NCBI GenBank assembly: GCA_003819975.1
Contig: RPPU01000276.1
Span: forward strand, 1-6,360
DNA length: 6,360 nucleotides
From: Desulfobacteraceae bacterium
GTDB taxonomy: Bacteria; Desulfobacterota; DSM-4660; Desulfatiglandales; HGW-15
Reading direction: 5' to 3'
The notes beneath the pieces were generated by a model. That model was not told the DNA's origin and did no database searches. It saw nothing but the letters and a program-made list of their open reading frames with translations. Below, piece after piece: positions 4,447 to 6,360 of the stretch. The translations under genes were made by a program, and so were the position numbers. Numbering within the stretch: the first letter of the stretch is position 1; each line of letters starts with the position of its first letter.

Positions 4447-5580
4447 ATGTTGAAAAAAGTTATGGTTTTTTTTGGTGTTCTGGCGGTGATGATGCCATTA
4501 ACCCTAATGCTTTCGGCCGAAGAAGGCATTAAGACGGTCAAGGCGGTCGGTGTGGCGGACGGAAATTCGGCTCAGGCCCGGGATGAAGCCCTGAACGACG
4601 CCCTGCGCAAAGCCGTGGAGCAGGGCGTGGGCACTTTTGTCAGCGCGGAGTTGACGGTCGAGCAGGAACAATTGGTCGAAGACAAAATTTATACGGCCAG
4701 CAGCGGTTATATCGAGAATTATAAAATCGATCGGGAAGGGCCCAAAGGCAATCAGTATCAGGTCGAGATCACGGCTCAGGTCAAGCTGGGCAAATTATCC
4801 AACGACCTCAAATCCATCGGAGTCTTGATGGAGAAAAAAAGATACCCGCGCACCGCGGTTCTGGTTTACAGCAAGGAGATCGACACGACTTTTCCGGGCG
4901 TCAGCCTGGAAGGCAACAACAGCGTGGAGAATTGGGTGGAGAAAAGCCTGCTCGACAAAGATTTTCAGCTCGTGGATCTGGCCCAGGTCGGTTATAAGAA
5001 AGAGATGGAAACCTCGTTGAGCGCCGGTGACCCGAATAAGGCGGCGAAAATCGCCAAGAATTTCGGAGCCGAGGTGTTGGTGGCGGGCGATGTCCGGCGT
5101 TCGTTTGTGGGCGAGCGCCAGGTCATGGGCCGTTCCATGCGATTTTTCACCAATGAAGTCCGGTTAAAAGCGATCGAGACCGATACCACCCGAGTGCTTT
5201 ATTCGGGCGCGCGCACCAAACCGGCTTCGGGAGCCGAGTCGTTCGGTCCGCTTGAGATGGCCACCCAGGAGCTGATGAAGGAGATGAGCGCCGCCATCCT
5301 TGAAAAATGGCGCAAAGACGTTTACCAAGCTTCGGCTTATCAAATCGACATCGAAAACATCAGCTTTGAAAATTTGGCCAAATTCAAGGAGGGTCTTAAA
5401 AAAATCCGCGGCGTGCGCGACGTGCAGACCCGTCATTTCCAGGCGCAAAACGCTCTTTTGGAAGTTCAATATCAGGGCAGCCTGGAAGAACTGAGCGACA
5501 AGATCCTCAAAACGATCAAGGCCCCGCGTTTCGCGGTTCAGGGCATGCAGGCCAATACGCTTGAAATTAAATGCCAATAA
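4447..5580 (+). CDS. Exported protein with FlgT-N-like domain
   Basis: The protein has 377 residues. AGGAG ends 7 bases before this ATG, which is preferred over an in-frame ATG at 4426. Residues 1-24 are a signal peptide cleaved after LSA. Residues 30-120 match the FlgT N-terminal pattern: VKAVGVADGNSAQARDEALN, DALRKAVEQGVGTFVSAE, GYIENYKI and a YQVEITAQVKLGKL strand. Residues 135-290 look like the TolB/CsgG-type middle region (RTAVLVYSKEI, AAKIAKNFGAEVLVAGDV, and an alternating-strand segment with LYSGART). Residues 298-357 form a small alpha/beta domain (IENISFENLAKFKEGLKKI, GVRDVQTR). In Vibrio, FlgT is a periplasmic basal-body ring protein. Here it lies between CsgG-like and LPP20-like genes, so it may help form a ring under an outer-membrane channel. 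It probably acts in the periplasm. Confidence 0.75.
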   Translation: MLKKVMVFFGVLAVMMPLTLMLSAEEGIKTVKAVGVADGNSAQARDEALNDALRKAVEQGVGTFVSAELTVEQEQLVEDKIYTASSGYIENYKIDREGPKGNQYQVEITAQVKLGKLSNDLKSIGVLMEKKRYPRTAVLVYSKEIDTTFPGVSLEGNNSVENWVEKSLLDKDFQLVDLAQVGYKKEMETSLSAGDPNKAAKIAKNFGAEVLVAGDVRRSFVGERQVMGRSMRFFTNEVRLKAIETDTTRVLYSGARTKPASGAESFGPLEMATQELMKEMSAAILEKWRKDVYQASAYQIDIENISFENLAKFKEGLKKIRGVRDVQTRHFQAQNALLEVQYQGSLEELSDKILKTIKAPRFAVQGMQANTLEIKCQ

Positions 5581-5606
5581 AATATTTCCGCGACGGAAAT
5601 ATTTTA
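5578..5606 (+). terminator. Perfect 13-bp hairpin starting at the stop codon
   Basis: TAAAATATTTCCG (5578-5590) and CGGAAATATTTTA (5594-5606) pair perfectly around a 3-base loop. The stop codon TAA is the first part of the left arm. The right arm ends in T4, so partial termination is possible in either direction. It is the longest perfect stem in the window. Confidence 0.5.
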
Positions 5607-5611
5607 TAAAC

Positions 5612-5631
5612 AAATCCGCTGCCGCGGATTT
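5612..5631 (+). repeat. Second hairpin behind the FlgT-like gene
   Basis: AAATCCGC (5612-5619) and GCGGATTT (5624-5631) are perfect arms with loop TGCC. It starts 5 bases after the larger hairpin ends. No T-run follows. The two stems together may act as an RNA-processing or stability element between the genes. Confidence 0.5.
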
Positions 5632-5719
5632 GAAAGAGAAGATCGAATGGAGTAAGCAGGAGAAAATTTTATTATCCTGTTTATCCCGTCAAAAATTCGT
5701 CAGTAGATCGGTTTGAAAT

Positions 5720-6360
5720 ATGCGCAGCTCTAAAATAAAGAAAATCGCTCTTTTATTTTGTTTAGCGGGCTTGTTTGTTCTGGGTTTTTCCTGGGCCCAG
5801 GAAAAATGGTCTAAGCCGTTTATGGAATCCCGGCCCAACGGCAAAGTGGATTGGGACAACGGTTATTTTTACGGGGTCGGCGAGGGGTCCCTTAAGTTAA
5901 ACGGCCATTCCGAGTCCCGCGCTTTAAAGACGGCCCAAGCCGGCGCCTTGAGTTCCATTCTGCAAGTGGCCGCCCGCATCCGCGTGGACGACCGGACCAC
6001 CTTACTCGATATGGAGCAACAGAAGATGATCGTGCGCATTCAAGGCTTGATCGAATACGAACCTTTTGACGAGCAAACCATCCGGAAAAACAACGATATT
6101 TTCAAGCAAGTGACTTACCGGGCGCCGTTGCACGGGGTCAAGGGGCTGACCCGGCAATTGCTGACCTATTTTCGCGAATCCATGAGTCCGGTGGAGGACG
6201 TATCGGTCGGCCAAAGTCAAGCGGAAGCAGACGAATCCGCACCCTGGTTGATATTGGACGCCCGCGGCCTGGAGCGGAACAAGGCTTTGCAGCCGGCCCT
6301 TTTTCCGAAGATCAAGAGTGAAAAGGGCGAGACCGTTTCCGACCTCAACTCCGTGGACGA
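5720..6360 (+). CDS. LPP20/FlgP-like exported protein, partial (cut by window end)
   Basis: The frame is open from the ATG at 5720 to the window edge (213 complete codons) and has an in-frame TGA at 5714-5716, so this is the earliest start. Residues 1-26 form a signal peptide (RSSKIKK, hydrophobic core, cleavage after SWA). GYFYGVGEGS followed by SRALKTAQAGALSSILQVAA is the G.G......A...A..dA...l pattern of LPP20-family proteins. A long helix-strand segment follows (DMEQQKMIVRIQGLIEYEP, FKQVTYRAPLHGVKGL). WLILDARGLERNKALQPALF (176-195) is the DARGL...PAL motif of the LPP20/FlgP C-terminal region. FlgP in Vibrio and Campylobacter is an outer-membrane-associated disk or ring component of the flagellar motor and is a lipoprotein. 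No lipobox is seen here. There is no good ribosome site upstream of the ATG, so expression may depend on coupling or structure. Confidence 0.75.
   Translation, partial: MRSSKIKKIALLFCLAGLFVLGFSWAQEKWSKPFMESRPNGKVDWDNGYFYGVGEGSLKLNGHSESRALKTAQAGALSSILQVAARIRVDDRTTLLDMEQQKMIVRIQGLIEYEPFDEQTIRKNNDIFKQVTYRAPLHGVKGLTRQLLTYFRESMSPVEDVSVGQSQAEADESAPWLILDARGLERNKALQPALFPKIKSEKGETVSDLNSVD

Noticed and set aside
3951..4541. Long minus-strand frame (196 codons)
   Set aside because: It lies opposite the CsgG-like gene and the start of the FlgT-like gene, both well supported by domains and ribosome sites, and its translation shows no family pattern.
5164..5613. Minus-strand frame of 149 codons
   Set aside because: It is a shadow of the FlgT-like gene on the opposite strand, with no ribosome site or recognisable domain.

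Overview
The window reads as chromosomal DNA of a diderm (Gram-negative) bacterium of intermediate GC, probably an uncultured lineage. Three consecutive genes at the right encode exported proteins of envelope families (CsgG-like, FlgT-like, LPP20/FlgP-like), and the spaces between genes are full of short perfect palindromes. Nothing here fixes the taxon.

Left part (1-1494). A repeat-rich leader (1-200) is followed by three small overlapping plus-strand reading frames (286-528, 500-1033, 1030-1494). The first and third share a frame and the middle one is offset. Each junction lies on or next to a poly-T run (T8 at 471-478; T7 at 1008-1014 and 1019-1025). The simplest reading is one gene of about 402 codons for a multi-pass membrane protein with a PH-like cytoplasmic domain, broken by two compensating homopolymer frameshifts.

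Middle part (1519-3163, all minus strand). A complete VapBC toxin-antitoxin pair is preceded by a near-consensus promoter (TTGACA-17 bp-TAAAAT) with an 8-bp inverted repeat across it, a probable autoregulatory operator. Upstream of that is about 220 bp of pyrimidine-rich non-coding DNA that includes an inverted copy of a hairpin repeat also found at 97-131. Next is a trmJ-family tRNA 2'-O-methyltransferase gene.

Divergent intergenic region (3164-3485). It holds an array of eight AAGCGCTT-type palindromic octamers with alternating 16/11-bp steps (27-bp period). The array ends 2 bp from a sigma70-like promoter that faces right.

Right part (3486-6360, plus strand). This looks like an operon for an outer-envelope assembly. 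It starts with a CsgG-like protein carrying an extra FlgT-C-like C-terminal domain. An exported protein with a FlgT-N-like domain follows, then an LPP20/FlgP-like protein cut by the window edge. The first two genes end in perfect hairpins at or just after their stop codons. The family mix recalls the FlgO/FlgP/FlgT outer-ring proteins of sheathed flagella and the CsgG secretion channel. No flagellin, curli subunit or other flagellar gene is visible, so the substrate or machine served is unknown. This operon, with its palindrome-array promoter, is the best candidate here for an undescribed system.
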